A DNA stretch of 64,000 bases from the NCBI RefSeq assembly GCF_900240975.1, contig NZ_LT968776.1, positions 3,655,092-3,719,091 on the forward strand, read 5' to 3'. Each line of letters opens with the position of its first letter. Position 1 is the first letter of the stretch. This document shows positions 1 through 8,269 of the stretch, piece by piece. Below the pieces are notes generated by a model. The model did not search any database, was not told the DNA's origin, and was given only the letters and a program-made list of their open reading frames with translations. The stretch is from Mycobacterium sp. 4858. Its GTDB lineage: Bacteria > Actinomycetota > Actinomycetes > Mycobacteriales > Mycobacteriaceae. The translations under genes and the position numbers were made by a program.

Positions 1-357
1 GTCTTCCGGATCGTGCAGCAGCTCCCGCGCAAAGTGGGGATGGAGCTGCTGTTGACCGGCGAGCCGATCACCGCCGCCGACGCCTTCGAGTGGGGCCTGA
101 TCAACCAGGTCGTCGACGAGGGCACGGTGCTGGAGGCCGCGCTGGCCCTGGCCGCGCGAATCACCGTCAACGCGCCCCTGTCGGTGCAGGCCAGCAAGCG
201 CATCGCCTACGGGGTCGACGAGGGTGTCATCACCGACGAAGAGGCGGGCTGGGCGCGGACGATGGCCGAAATGAGCATCCTGATCAGGTCCGAAGACGCC
301 AAGGAGGGGCCGCTCGCTTTCGCCGAGAAGCGGGAGCCGGTCTGGAAGGCCCGCTAA
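1..357 (+). CDS. enoyl-CoA hydratase/isomerase family protein, C-terminal part (5' end outside window)
   Basis: The reading frame is already open at base 1 and ends at a stop at 355-357, so only the last 118 residues are present. The segment with GMELLLTGEPITAADAFEWG, then LINQVV, then a helix containing APLSVQASKR, is the usual C-terminal third of crotonase-fold enzymes that hydrate or isomerise acyl-CoA thioesters. The GTG at 13 lies inside the conserved fold and is not the true start. Its end overlaps the convergent flavoprotein gene by 4 bases. Substrate cannot be inferred because the oxyanion-hole region lies outside the window. Confidence 0.9.
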   Translation, partial: VFRIVQQLPRKVGMELLLTGEPITAADAFEWGLINQVVDEGTVLEAALALAARITVNAPLSVQASKRIAYGVDEGVITDEEAGWARTMAEMSILIRSEDAKEGPLAFAEKREPVWKAR

Positions 358-1370
358 CCCGCCAGGACGTTCACCCCGCGCTGGAACACGCCAGGCAGCA
401 GCGCGCAGGCCGGCACGATGGTGCGGCGGGTCGCCGGCGGGGCGCTGGCCAGCACCAGCCCCCGGGTGAGTAGCCGGTAGCTGCGGGTGATCCGTTGCCA
501 CGCAAGCTCATACGACGCGGGCGTTTCGTCGACGATCGCGGCGACGGCGGCGCCAGCTTGTTTGACCGCCAGGCTGATGCCCTCGCCGGTCAGCGCGTCC
601 TCGTAGCCCGCCGCGTCGCCCACCAGGAGCACCCGCCCCGCGACCCGCCTGGACACGACCTGCCGCAGCGGGCCACATCCGCGGGCCGGCCCCCGCGCCG
701 CGCCCTGCAACCGCCCGGCCAGCCCGGGGAACCAGCCCAGGTCGGGCCGGCCCCGGGACAGGATCGCGACGCCGACCAGGTCCGGCTCCACCGGCGTCAC
801 ATACGCCTCACCCCAACGCGACCAGTGCACCTCGACGAATTCCGACCAGGCGGGCACCCGGTAGTGCCAGCGCACGCCGTAGCGCCGCGGTGTCCCGGCC
901 GTCGCCGCGATTCCGGTGGCCCGCCTGACCTGTGAGTGCAGTCCGTCGGCCGCAACCATCCATCTCGCACGCACACCGGCGGCGGCCACCCCGCGAGCGT
1001 CCTGGTGCACGGTGGTCACCCGGGCCCGAAGCCATTCGGTGTCTTGCTCTTTCGCGCGCGCGGCCAGCGCCGCGTGCAGCGTGGTCCGTCGCACCCCCCG
1101 GCCGGGCCCGCGGTGAAACCGCGCCTGCGCCCGGCGGTGTTCGCTGACATAGGCGATGCCATGAAAGGGCATACCGGCGGGGTCGACGCCGAGGGAGGTG
1201 AGCTCGGCGAGCCCGCCGGGCATCAGGCCCTCGCCGCACGCCTTGTCGATGGGGCCCTCGCGCGGGTCGGCGACGATGACCGAGAGCCCGTGCCGGCGTG
1301 CGTGCAACGCGGTGGCCAGGCCCCCGGGTCCGCCCCCGACGATCAACAGGTCGGTGTCGTAATCGCTCAC
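354..1370 (-). CDS. FAD-dependent oxidoreductase (geranylgeranyl reductase / SrsC-like)
   Basis: A 338-residue flavoprotein. The N-terminal Rossmann motif IVGGGPGGLATALHARRHG binds FAD, and LVGDAAGYEDALTGEGISLA is the second FAD contact typical of the group-A monooxygenase/geranylgeranyl reductase superfamily. CGEGL near residue 40 is also typical. The start is the GTG at 1370, which overlaps the stop of the upstream methyltransferase as GTGA; the frame stays open further upstream but has no fold there. Co-translation with an ICMT-like methyltransferase recalls SrsB/SrsC, which modify alkylresorcinol products of type III PKSs in Streptomyces. No PKS is adjacent here, so the substrate is unknown. 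Confidence 0.85.
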   Translation of the reverse strand: MSDYDTDLLIVGGGPGGLATALHARRHGLSVIVADPREGPIDKACGEGLMPGGLAELTSLGVDPAGMPFHGIAYVSEHRRAQARFHRGPGRGVRRTTLHAALAARAKEQDTEWLRARVTTVHQDARGVAAAGVRARWMVAADGLHSQVRRATGIAATAGTPRRYGVRWHYRVPAWSEFVEVHWSRWGEAYVTPVEPDLVGVAILSRGRPDLGWFPGLAGRLQGAARGPARGCGPLRQVVSRRVAGRVLLVGDAAGYEDALTGEGISLAVKQAGAAVAAIVDETPASYELAWQRITRSYRLLTRGLVLASAPPATRRTIVPACALLPGVFQRGVNVLAG

Positions 1371-1867
1371 GTGTAACCCAGAGCCGAATTCTCGACCTGC
1401 AGCCGCACCCTGAGCAACGCCGCGTTGGCCAGCGTGAACACGGCGGCCGTCAGCCACGCCGTGTGCACCAACGGCAGCGCCACCCCCTCGGCCACCACTG
1501 CAACGTAGTTGGGATGGTGCAGCCAGCGGTAGGGGCCCTGGCGCACGAGCGGGGCATCCGGCAGCACGATCACCCGGGTGTTCCACCGCCGGCCCAGCGT
1601 GGCGATGCACCACCAGCGCAGGCCCTGGCTGAGCGCCACCACCGCCAGCATCGGCCAGCCCAGCCAGCCGATGAACGGCCGGTGCAGCGCCCACGGCTCG
1701 AGAATGCAGCCGACCAGCAGTGCGGTGTGGATGAGCACCATCACCGGGTAATGCGGGCGACCAAACTCCCTGGCGCCCTGGGCAAAAGACCACCGCGCGT
1801 TCCGGTTGGACACCACCAGCTCAGCGACGCGTTCGATGGCGACTGCCAGGACCAGCAGGTAATACAT
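1367..1867 (-). CDS. isoprenylcysteine carboxyl methyltransferase-like membrane methyltransferase (SrsB-like)
   Basis: A 166-residue polytopic membrane protein with hydrophobic helices from its first residues. The C-terminal part carries the ICMT-type SAM-binding signature: RRWNTRV, then GPYRWLHHPNY, then a glutamate in VAEGVALPL. Bacterial members methylate small phenolic or lipid products rather than prenylated proteins. It is the first gene of a two-gene operon: its stop overlaps the flavoprotein start by four bases. The start is the ATG at 1867. The upstream 184 bases separate it from a divergent SDR gene. Confidence 0.85.
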   Translation of the reverse strand: MYYLLVLAVAIERVAELVVSNRNARWSFAQGAREFGRPHYPVMVLIHTALLVGCILEPWALHRPFIGWLGWPMLAVVALSQGLRWWCIATLGRRWNTRVIVLPDAPLVRQGPYRWLHHPNYVAVVAEGVALPLVHTAWLTAAVFTLANAALLRVRLQVENSALGYT

Positions 1868-1992
1868 GTCTCCACTATCTATGGATGAGGGTTCCTTGTA
1901 CCCACGGTGCCGCCGACGCGGCGGTTCAACCCCGCGAGCGTAACGGCATGGCGAAAATTCGGCCCGAAAAGCGCCGTGGCGTTACGTACGCG

Positions 1993-2007
1993 ACGAGAGA
2001 TTCTCGT
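1993..2007. promoter_or_regulatory. perfect palindrome in a divergent promoter region, candidate operator
   Basis: ACGAGA-GAT-TCTCGT is a perfect 6-base inverted repeat with a 3-base centre. It lies 45 bases before the SDR start at 2052 and about 125 bases before the divergent methyltransferase. Symmetry and location suit a dimeric repressor site, but no regulator gene is adjacent and the arms are short. Confidence 0.35.
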
Positions 2008-2051
2008 GCCCGTTAGGTTTGCGCGCATCGCCGCGGGGCTAGTGTCCAAGT

Positions 2052-3197
2052 ATGCGGATCCTGGTCACAGGCGCCACCGGCTATGTCGGATCGCGGCTGG
2101 TCACGGCGCTGCTGGCGGACCGGCACCACGTCGTGGCCGCCACCCGAAAACCCGCGCGCCTCAGGCGGTTCGGCTGGTTCGGCGAGGTCACACCGGTGGC
2201 GCTCGATGCCGCGGATCCCGCCTCGACCCGAGCGGCCTTCGCCGAATCCGGACCCGTTGACGTGGTGTATTACCTGGTGCACGCCATCGGTCAGCCCGGC
2301 TTCCGGGACGCCGACAAGGCCGCGGCCGCCAACGTGGCGGCGGCGGCCCGGGACGCCGGCGTGCGACGCATCGTCTACCTGGGCGGGTTCGTGCCCGCCG
2401 ACGAGGTGCTGTCCGAGCACCTGACGAGCAGGGCCGAGGTGGCCGAGGCGCTGACGATCCCGGGCGGGCCGGAGGTGGTGTGGCTGGGCGCGGCGATGAT
2501 CATCGGGGCGGGATCGACCTCGTTCGAGATGATGCGCTACGTCGGGGACCGTTTTCCGCTCATCCCCATACCGACCTGGATGGACAACCCGATCGACCCG
2601 ATCTCGATTCGCGATGTCCTGCACTACCTCGTCGCCGCCGCCGACCCGGGCGTGGTGCCGGCGGGGGCGTACGACATCTCTGGCCCGGACACCACGTCCT
2701 ACCGCGAGCTGCTCAAGACGTATACGCGCATCTCGGGCCGGTGGCACGCCGGCTTGCCGGTCGGCAGGGTCGACACGGGGCTGGCGTCGCTGATCACCGG
2801 CGTCGCCCTTCCGGTGCCGCCGGGGCTGGCCGGCGATCTGGTCGAATCGCTGGATCACCCGATGGTGGCGTCGAAGGGCGACCTACGCGATCGCGTGGCC
2901 GACCCGCCCGGTGGGTTGCTCGGCGTCCAGGACGCCATTGCCCTAGCCTTGGCCGATCAGCCGAATCGCCCGTCCCCGGTCAACGCCCTGGCCGACCCCC
3001 ATCACCTCGCCGACACCGATCCCGCGTGGGCCGGCGGTGACGCGCGGCGCATCCGCCACCTGGCCCGCCGCCTCACCCCGCCCGTCGTGCGGCCGGCTTT
3101 GGGGCTGGTGGGCATGGTCCCCGGTCCGCTCGCCGGCGCGCTTCGAACCGGCCTCGACCTCCTGATCGCCCTGACCCCGAAGGTGCATCCCGCATGA
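2052..3197 (+). CDS. atypical/extended SDR, NmrA-like NAD(P)-binding protein
   Basis: A 381-residue protein. MRILVTGATGYVGSRLV at the N-terminus is the GxxGxxG dinucleotide-binding motif. It is followed by a VVYYLVHAIG segment and IVYLGGFVP, as in the YbjT/NmrA-like group. It is clearly related to the SDR encoded convergently at 3879-5252, but it ends about 75 residues sooner and lacks the C-terminal DUF2867-like module; its tail is instead hydrophobic (PVVRPALGLVGMVPGPLAG). The ATG at 2052 places the glycine motif at residue 7. It overlaps the downstream CPBP gene as ATGA, so the two are translationally coupled. The substrate is unknown. Confidence 0.85.
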   Translation: MRILVTGATGYVGSRLVTALLADRHHVVAATRKPARLRRFGWFGEVTPVALDAADPASTRAAFAESGPVDVVYYLVHAIGQPGFRDADKAAAANVAAAARDAGVRRIVYLGGFVPADEVLSEHLTSRAEVAEALTIPGGPEVVWLGAAMIIGAGSTSFEMMRYVGDRFPLIPIPTWMDNPIDPISIRDVLHYLVAAADPGVVPAGAYDISGPDTTSYRELLKTYTRISGRWHAGLPVGRVDTGLASLITGVALPVPPGLAGDLVESLDHPMVASKGDLRDRVADPPGGLLGVQDAIALALADQPNRPSPVNALADPHHLADTDPAWAGGDARRIRHLARRLTPPVVRPALGLVGMVPGPLAGALRTGLDLLIALTPKVHPA

Positions 3198-3916
3198 GCC
3201 AGTCAACCGCCCCGTCCAACACCGGCGTGCTGTCCGAGTGGTGGCGCGCCCTCAACAAGGTCGCCGTGCCCCATCATGAGTCGCCGGCCGTCGTGCGACG
3301 CCGGCGCGTCATCGTGACGATCACGCTGGTGGTCGGCGCGGCGATGCTCGGGTTCTCGCTGCGGCGTCACCCGGGGGAGTCGAGCTTCTACTGGCTCACG
3401 CTGGCGCTGGCGGGGGTGTGGTTCGCCGGTGGGCTCATCTCCGGCCCGCTACACCTGGGCGGCATCTGCTGGCGTGGCCGCAACCAACGGCCGGTCATCA
3501 CCGGAACGACGATCGGTCTCCTGCTCGGCGCCGTCTTCGTGGTGGGCGGGCTGATCGCCCGGGAGATCACGCCGGTGGCGGAGTTGATAACCAGGGTGCT
3601 GGAATACGCCCACCACGGGTGGTATCCGGTGATCGTGGCGATCACCCTGGTCAACGGCGTCGCCGAGGAAGTGTTCTTTCGCGGCGCGCTCTACACGGCC
3701 CTGGGCCGCTATCACCCCGTCCTGATTTCGACCGTCCTCTACGCCTGCGCGACGCTGGCCAGCGGCAATCCGATGCTCGGCTTCGCCGCGGTCATCCTGG
3801 GGACGGTCTGCGCGTTCGAGCGCCGGGCGACCGGCGGGGTCCTGGCGCCGATGCTCACCCACCTGGTGTGGGGGCTGATCATGGTTCTCGTGCTGCCCCC
3901 GATGTTCGGGGTCTAA
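3194..3916 (+). CDS. CPBP family intramembrane glutamic endopeptidase
   Basis: A 240-residue membrane protein with about six hydrophobic segments. EEVFFRGALY at residues 158-167 matches the EExxxR motif 1 of CPBP (Abi/Rce1) proteases, and a late histidine in LTHLVWG fits the catalytic set. Family members cleave within or near membranes, act in CAAX-like processing or confer bacteriocin immunity; which applies here cannot be told. The start ATG overlaps the stop of the upstream SDR. Its last 38 bases overlap the end of the convergent SDR gene. Confidence 0.88.
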   Translation: MSQSTAPSNTGVLSEWWRALNKVAVPHHESPAVVRRRRVIVTITLVVGAAMLGFSLRRHPGESSFYWLTLALAGVWFAGGLISGPLHLGGICWRGRNQRPVITGTTIGLLLGAVFVVGGLIAREITPVAELITRVLEYAHHGWYPVIVAITLVNGVAEEVFFRGALYTALGRYHPVLISTVLYACATLASGNPMLGFAAVILGTVCAFERRATGGVLAPMLTHLVWGLIMVLVLPPMFGV

Positions 3917-5252
3917 CGCCGGCCGGGCCGACGACCTCGCGGGCCAGCGCACGCATCCTGGCGGCGTGGACCGGCCGCGCGAAGAACCAGTACACCCGCC
4001 CCGGGATGCCGCGCGGCAGAAAGATGGACCGCTGGGTGTAGCGGCTGCCGCGGCCCTGTTGCGGTGCGACCGCGATCTCGAGCCATTCCCGTCCCGGCGC
4101 CCGCTTGGTGGAGCGCAGCCGCAACAGCGTTCCCGGCTTGCGCTCCTCGACCGTCCAGGCCGCCCGCGAAGTCACGGCGTCCTCCGCCGCCTTCCAGACG
4201 GCGGCGGGTTCGGCGGGGGTGTGCGCGGCGCGCGCATCGGTGTAGACGATTTCGCCCGCCCACTGCGGGTCGCTGGGCAGCGCCTCGGCCGGTTCGGACC
4301 GCAACGACGACCACGAGGGTTCCGGGACTCCCCGAGCGGCGCGGCTGAGCGCCAGTTGGACGGACCGGCGGTAGGGGATCAGGCCGCCCGGCGGGGGCGC
4401 GATGACGCTGTCGACGTCGTGGTTGCGCATCACCGCGTCGCATTCCAGCGACTCGATCAATGGGCGCGCCAACCCCGGCGGGATCGGCGTCACCGTTCCG
4501 ACCCAGAGGCTGGCGATCGTGGGCGTCAAGAACGGCAGCACGATCAGATAGCGCTTACCCAGCCCCGCGACTTCGGCGTAGACGCGCATCATGTCGCCGT
4601 ACTCCAACACGTCGGGTCCGCCGATGTCCCAGGTGCGCGAGAACGGCACCGCGGCCGTCGCCGCGGCCACCAGGTAGTACAGCACGTCGCGCACCGCGAT
4701 CGGCTGAATCTTGTTGTGCACCCACTTCGGGGTGGTCATCACCGGCAACCGGTCGGTGAGGTGCCGGATCATCTCGAACGACGCCGACCCCGAGCCGACG
4801 ACGACGCCCGCCTGCAGCACCAGCGTCTCGATGCCCGAGGCGATCAGCGCATCGCCGACCGCCGTCCGCGATTCCAGGTGCGGTGAGAGCTTGCGGCCCT
4901 CGGGATGCAGCCCACTCAAGTACACGATGCGCCGCACCCCCGTGCGACGGGCCGCCGTGACGACGTTGCGCACCGCGCGCGTCTCCTCGTCGGCGAAGTC
5001 CTTCGCCGAGCCCATCGAATGGACCAGGTAGTAGACGACATCGATGCCGGCGAACGCCGCGATCAGCGAATCGACGTCACCGAGGTCCCCGCGCGCGACC
5101 TCCGCCTGCTGCCGCCACGGCACGTCCGCCAGCTTCGCCGGGTTGCGGGCCAGGGCGCGCACCGGGTGGCCTTCGTCCAGGAGTCGGGGCACCAGCCGGG
5201 CACCGATGTAGCCGGTCGCCCCGGTCACCAGGCATCGCACCTGTCCAGCCAT
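3879..5252 (-). CDS. SDR/NmrA-like NAD(P)-binding protein with C-terminal DUF2867-like domain
   Basis: A 457-residue protein with CLVTGATGYIGARLVPRLLD as the N-terminal nucleotide-binding motif and DVVYYLVHSMGSAKDFA further on, matching its neighbour at 2052-3197. A second domain from about residue 315 (PSDPQWAGEIVYTD through FFARPVHAARMRALAREVV) resembles DUF2867, a polyketide-cyclase/START-like fold often fused to these SDRs. It may reduce or epimerise a hydrophobic compound, but no substrate is known. The gene is convergent with the CPBP protease gene and overlaps it by 38 bases. The start is the ATG at 5252. Confidence 0.87.
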   Translation of the reverse strand: MAGQVRCLVTGATGYIGARLVPRLLDEGHPVRALARNPAKLADVPWRQQAEVARGDLGDVDSLIAAFAGIDVVYYLVHSMGSAKDFADEETRAVRNVVTAARRTGVRRIVYLSGLHPEGRKLSPHLESRTAVGDALIASGIETLVLQAGVVVGSGSASFEMIRHLTDRLPVMTTPKWVHNKIQPIAVRDVLYYLVAAATAAVPFSRTWDIGGPDVLEYGDMMRVYAEVAGLGKRYLIVLPFLTPTIASLWVGTVTPIPPGLARPLIESLECDAVMRNHDVDSVIAPPPGGLIPYRRSVQLALSRAARGVPEPSWSSLRSEPAEALPSDPQWAGEIVYTDARAAHTPAEPAAVWKAAEDAVTSRAAWTVEERKPGTLLRLRSTKRAPGREWLEIAVAPQQGRGSRYTQRSIFLPRGIPGRVYWFFARPVHAARMRALAREVVGPAGVRPRTSGAAREP

Positions 5253-5337
5253 GGATTCTCCGTCCGTCGCCTTCGGAATTATTCGGACCCGACGCGGGGA
5301 GGATTACCGGCGTGGGCCACCGGTAAGCGCCACGGGC

Positions 5338-6147
5338 TCAGCGATCGGTGAACTCCGGCGCGCGGCGCTGTTGGAAAGCCTTTGTGCCCTCCACGAAGTC
5401 GTGGGATCGCAGCAGCACTGCCTGCCCCTCGTATTCGCGCTGCAACGCCGGCTCCAACTGGGTGAGCGTGGCCGCGTTGATCGCCAGCTTGGTCTTGCCG
5501 AACGCGGCGACGGGCCCCGCCAACAGCCGGGCGATCACCTTGGCCACCTCGGCCTCGAATTCGGCGGCCGGGTACACGGCGCTGACCAACCCCCACGACA
5601 GCGCCTCGGCGGCCGGTAGGCGTTCGGGCAGCAGCGCCATGTGCATCGCCCGGATGCGGCCGACGGCGGCCGCGATCAGCGCCGACGCGCCGCCGTCGGG
5701 CATCAGGCCGATCTTGGTGAAGGCGAGCATGAAAAAAGCGCTCTCCGAAGCCAATACGATGTCGCACGCCAGGGCCAGGGAAACGCCGACGCCGGCCGCC
5801 GGTCCCTGGACCACGGCGACCACCGGGTGTGGCACGGCGGCGATCGCCCGGATCAGCCGGTTGATCTCTAGGACGATCTCGTCGGGCGAGAGCCCGGTCC
5901 CGGACACGTCGTCGGCGCTGATCCCCGCGCCGGAGCAGAAGCCGCGGCCCGCACCCCCGAGGCGCACCACCTTCACCTCCGGATCCGTCGCGGCGCGTTC
6001 CATTGCGTCGGCGATCCCGGTAATCACCGGCACGGTCAGCGAATTGAGGCTGTCGGGCCGGTCGATGGTCACCGACAGCACGCCGTCGGTCAGCGTGACG
6101 GAAAGGCCTGCGACGGGGGTCAGGGTGTCGATCGCGGATTGCGGCAT
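5338..6147 (-). CDS. echA10: enoyl-CoA hydratase/isomerase, EchA10-like
   Basis: A 269-residue full-length crotonase-fold protein. RGFCSGAGISADD is the first oxyanion-hole region, and GVSLALACDIVLASESAFF with GLMPDGGAS is the second. It would hydrate 2-enoyl-CoA or isomerise double bonds in acyl-CoA breakdown. A bulky or shifted acid residue relative to canonical hydratases means isomerase activity is also possible. It lies divergent to mcr across 97 bases, exactly as EchA10 (Rv1142c) lies beside mcr (Rv1143) in M. tuberculosis; length and context support the name. Confidence 0.88.
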   Translation of the reverse strand: MPQSAIDTLTPVAGLSVTLTDGVLSVTIDRPDSLNSLTVPVITGIADAMERAATDPEVKVVRLGGAGRGFCSGAGISADDVSGTGLSPDEIVLEINRLIRAIAAVPHPVVAVVQGPAAGVGVSLALACDIVLASESAFFMLAFTKIGLMPDGGASALIAAAVGRIRAMHMALLPERLPAAEALSWGLVSAVYPAAEFEAEVAKVIARLLAGPVAAFGKTKLAINAATLTQLEPALQREYEGQAVLLRSHDFVEGTKAFQQRRAPEFTDR

Positions 6148-6244
6148 GGGCTCACCCTAAGTGACCGGGCTGCGCGCCCGTTGCGGGCGGCTGCGAAGAT
6201 GCCAACAACAACGGACGTCAGAGCAGACGAAAGGTCGGTGGGTC

Positions 6245-7330
6245 GTGGCTGGACCGCTGAAGGGACTTCGGGTCGTCGAGTTGGCCGGCATCGGGCCGGG
6301 CCCGCACGCGGCGATGATCCTGGGGGATCTGGGAGCCGACGTGGTGCGCATCGACCGGCCATGGACCGGTCCCGGCGGTGTCGCGAAGGACGCCATGCTG
6401 CGCAACCGGCGCGTCCTGACCGTCGACCTCAAGTCCGACGAGGGCCGAGCCGTCGTGCTCCAGCTGGTGGCCAAGGCCGACGTGTTGATCGAGGGCTTCC
6501 GTCCCGGTGTCACCGAGCGGCTCGGCCTCGGGCCCGAGCAGTGCGCCGAGGTCAACGAGCGGCTGATCTACGCCCGGATGACCGGCTGGGGGCAGGCCGG
6601 CCCGCGCAGTCAGCAGGCGGGCCACGACATCAACTACATCTCGCTCAACGGGATCCTCCATGCCATCGGCCGGGCCGGCGAGCGACCGGTGCCGCCGCTG
6701 AACCTGGTCGGTGACTTCGGCGGGGGCTCGATGTTCCTGCTGGTCGGCATCCTGTCCGCGCTGTGGGAGCGGCAGACCTCCGGCAAGGGCCAGGTCATCG
6801 ACGCTGCCATGGTCGACGGCTCCAGCGTGCTGATCCAGATGATGTGGGCGATGCGCGGGCTGGGCATGTGGTCGGACGTGCGCGGCACCAACATGCTCGA
6901 CGGCGGCGCGCCCTACTACGACACCTATGAGTGCGCCGACGGGCGCTACGTCGCCGCCGGCGCCATCGAGCCGCAGTTCTATGCGGCCATGCTGGCCGGG
7001 CTGGGGTTGGACGCCGCCAACCTGCCGGCGCAGAACGACGTCAGCCGCTGGCCCGAGCTGCGCGAGGCGCTGACGGCGGCCTTCGCCGGGCATGACCGCG
7101 ACCACTGGGCGAAGGTGTTCGCCGATTCCGACGCCTGTGTGACACCGGTGCTGGCGTTCGGCGAGGTGCACACCGAGCCGCACATCACCGAGCGGAACAC
7201 GTTCTACGACGTGGACGGCGGTCTGCAGCCGTTGCCGGCGCCGCGGTTCTCCCGCACCAAGCCCGACGTTCCCCGGCCGCCGGCCGCGCCGCTGCCCGAC
7301 GTCGAAGCCGTTCTGAGCGACTGGGTATAG
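6245..7330 (+). CDS. mcr: alpha-methylacyl-CoA racemase
   Basis: A 361-residue family III CoA-transferase/racemase that interconverts (R)- and (S)-2-methylacyl-CoA, needed before beta-oxidation of branched chains such as sterol side chains and methyl-branched lipids. LRVVELAGIGPGPHAAMILG at the N-terminus and RNRRVLTVDLKS are family signatures. The GTG at 6245 was chosen because Mcr proteins begin MAGPL; an in-frame ATG 28 codons upstream would add an Arg/Gln-rich stretch unlike the fold. AAGG about 12 bases upstream could be the ribosome site. The gene is divergent from echA10 and is followed by an SDR gene after an 18-base palindrome. Confidence 0.93.
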   Translation: MAGPLKGLRVVELAGIGPGPHAAMILGDLGADVVRIDRPWTGPGGVAKDAMLRNRRVLTVDLKSDEGRAVVLQLVAKADVLIEGFRPGVTERLGLGPEQCAEVNERLIYARMTGWGQAGPRSQQAGHDINYISLNGILHAIGRAGERPVPPLNLVGDFGGGSMFLLVGILSALWERQTSGKGQVIDAAMVDGSSVLIQMMWAMRGLGMWSDVRGTNMLDGGAPYYDTYECADGRYVAAGAIEPQFYAAMLAGLGLDAANLPAQNDVSRWPELREALTAAFAGHDRDHWAKVFADSDACVTPVLAFGEVHTEPHITERNTFYDVDGGLQPLPAPRFSRTKPDVPRPPAAPLPDVEAVLSDWV

Positions 7331-7332
7331 TC

Positions 7333-7350
7333 GCCAACCAACTGGTTGGC
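7333..7350. promoter_or_regulatory. 18-bp perfect palindrome upstream of the SDR gene, candidate TetR-type operator
   Basis: GCCAACCA-AC-TGGTTGGC has perfect 8-base arms around two bases. It begins three bases after the mcr stop and ends 33 bases before the SDR start, where a repressor would block an internal promoter or read-through. Size and symmetry are typical of TetR-family operators, which control many mycobacterial lipid genes. The cognate regulator is not identified. Confidence 0.55.
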
Positions 7351-7383
7351 TGGACTCGCAACGATTCTCAAGGAAGGACTCGT

Positions 7384-8136
7384 ATGAAGATCAAGGACGC
7401 CGTCGCCGTCGTCACCGGGGGCGCCTCGGGCCTGGGCTTGGCCACCACCAAGCGGCTGCTGGACGCCGGGGCGCAGGTGGTGGTGATCGACCTGCGGGGC
7501 GAAGAGGCCGTCCAAGAACTCGGCGAGCGCGCCCGTTTCGTGCAGGCCGACGTCACCGACGAGGCGGCCGTCGGCAAGGCGCTCGACACCGCCGAGTCGA
7601 TGGGCCCGCTGCGCATCAACGTCAACTGCGCGGGCATCGGCAACGCCATCAAGACGCTGTCCAAGGACGGCCCGTTCCCGCTCGATGCGTTCAAGAAGGT
7701 GGTCGGGGTCAACCTGATCGGCACGTTCAACGTGCTGCGGCTGGCCGCCGAGCGCATCGCCAAGACCGAGCCCATCGGGGAGGAGCGCGGCGTCATCATC
7801 AACACCGCCTCCGTCGCCGCGTTCGAGGGCCAGATCGGCCAGGCCGCCTACTCGGCGTCCAAGGGCGGCGTGGTCGGCATGACGCTGCCGATCGCGCGCG
7901 ACCTGTCGCGCGAACTCATCCGCGTGGTCACCATCGCGCCCGGGCTGTTCAAGACCCCGCTGCTCGGTTCGCTGCCCGAGGAGGCCCAGAAGTCGCTGGG
8001 CAAGCAGGTGCCGCACCCGGCCCGGCTCGGTGACCCCGACGAGTACGGCGCGCTCGCGGTCCACATCATCGAAAACCCGATGCTCAACGGCGAGGTCATC
8101 CGCCTGGACGGTGCCATCCGCATGGCGCCCCGCTGA
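7384..8136 (+). CDS. SDR family 3-hydroxyacyl-CoA dehydrogenase-like (Rv1144 type)
   Basis: A 250-residue classical SDR. VVTGGASGLGLATTKRLLDA is the TGxxxGxG NAD-binding motif, NVNCAGIG is the NAG-type motif, and AAYSASKGG is the catalytic YxxxK. The shape resembles HSD17B10-type 3-hydroxyacyl-CoA/hydroxysteroid dehydrogenases, so it probably oxidises a 3-hydroxyacyl-CoA with NAD. The ATG at 7384 has a good site AAGGAAGG upstream. It follows mcr in the same direction, as in M. tuberculosis, and ends before a strong hairpin terminator. Confidence 0.9.
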   Translation: MKIKDAVAVVTGGASGLGLATTKRLLDAGAQVVVIDLRGEEAVQELGERARFVQADVTDEAAVGKALDTAESMGPLRINVNCAGIGNAIKTLSKDGPFPLDAFKKVVGVNLIGTFNVLRLAAERIAKTEPIGEERGVIINTASVAAFEGQIGQAAYSASKGGVVGMTLPIARDLSRELIRVVTIAPGLFKTPLLGSLPEEAQKSLGKQVPHPARLGDPDEYGALAVHIIENPMLNGEVIRLDGAIRMAPR

Positions 8137-8148
8137 GTCCCCCGAACA

Positions 8149-8181
8149 CGAAAGCCCCCCGCGAGAAGCGGGGGGCTTTCG
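8149..8181 (+). terminator. intrinsic terminator after the SDR gene
   Basis: A perfect 14-base stem (8149-8162 with 8168-8181, arms CGAAAGCCCCCCGC/GCGGGGGGCTTTCG) closes a GAGAA loop 13 bases after the stop. A T-tract is lacking, as is common for mycobacterial terminators. Confidence 0.85.
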
Positions 8182-8269
8182 TATCGGAGAGAGACTTTTA
8201 TCGACGGAACCATCGACTGACAGCGGGTTCGGCCATCAACAGCCGTGCGAGCATACTCATGGCGTCAGC

